Under the pieces are notes generated by a model, which did no database searches, was not told the DNA's origin, and saw nothing but the letters and a program-made list of their open reading frames with translations. Below, piece after piece: positions 59,958 to 60,000 of a DNA stretch of 60,000 bases. Position 1 is the stretch's first letter. Each line of letters opens with the position of its first letter. Source of the stretch: Mesostigma viride (taxonomy: Eukaryota > Streptophyta > Mesostigmatophyceae > Mesostigmatales > Mesostigmataceae); assembly GCA_009746045.1 (NCBI GenBank), contig RPFO01000061.1, positions 64,001 to 124,000 of the forward strand, written 5' to 3'. Both the position numbers and the translations under genes were made by a program.

Positions 59958-60000
59958 CCACCGTATGTGAAGGTACCCCAGGGGCCGGGCGCCAGGGTCA

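Larger units (their letters stand above)
53421..60000 (-). mobile_element. CopF, decayed copia-like element, duplicated around CopA3
   Basis: Minus-strand pol pieces in order from the right: protease (59560-59957), RT N-half (58973-59437), RT C-half (58378-58707) and RNase H (57857-58378). The last two appear again at 54793-55122 and 54275-54793. CopA3 (55414-57002) sits between the copies. A segment at about 53955-53985 holds GAATCGAACCCCGCC, whose complement contains the pol III B-box GGTTCGATTCC. Integrase and Gag would lie beyond the window. Confidence 0.8.

Overview
The window looks like nuclear DNA of a eukaryote, most likely an alga. It has spliceosomal GT-AG introns, long microsatellites, Ty1/copia-like LTR retrotransposons, a non-LTR retrotransposon family, a pogo-type DNA transposon and very few host genes. 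A TGTAA motif just upstream of the LINE 3' ends resembles the green-algal poly(A) signal, so a green alga is my best guess. The species is not established. Coding parts swing from GC-rich (LINE, USP-like gene) to AT-rich (intergenic).

Layout. 0.4-1.5 kb: a MYND zinc-finger gene. 3.2-11.8 kb: a gag-only (TR-GAG type) LTR element, CopA1, flanked by a TACTC target duplication, with a full-length LINE (LINE-a) nested in its 3' LTR. 11.9-18.5 kb: a minus-strand host gene with 13-residue repeats, a nuclear-localisation-like motif and a ubiquitin-specific-protease-like domain. Its upstream exon is split by a second gag-only element (CopA2). 19.4-23 kb: an intron-containing pogo-like transposase. 23.7-25.5 kb: a 1.75-kb (GAGT)n array. 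25.7-34.1 kb: a 2OG-Fe(II) dioxygenase-like gene split by a complete copia-like element (CopC) with LTRs that look identical and a CCCTT target duplication. 34.4-45 kb: fold-back elements, satellites, microsatellites, two short LINE fragments and unexplained repeats. 45-49 kb: a 5'-truncated LINE (LINE-b) whose RT/endonuclease frame is open to the stop. 49-53 kb: a decayed copia (CopD) interrupted by an 882-bp perfect composite palindrome. 53.4-60 kb: another decayed copia (CopF), split and duplicated (about 2 kb) around a 5'-truncated gag-only element (CopA3).

Most unusual points: (1) CopC encodes integrase before protease (CCHC-INT-PR-RT-RH), and all three copia-like lineages here carry HGDD instead of YVDD in the RT; (2) the LINE joins PHD, RING-H2 and C2H2 fingers to an RT and a restriction-like endonuclease; (3) the 882-bp palindrome has a 5-bp target duplication and carries tRNA-like 3' halves; (4) 179-bp and about 2-kb target duplications flank two of the three gag-only insertions.

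A caution runs through everything: many reading frames break exactly at C or G homopolymers, so part of the apparent decay may be consensus error. Adding or removing one base at such runs was used only to recognise domains, not to assert intact genes.
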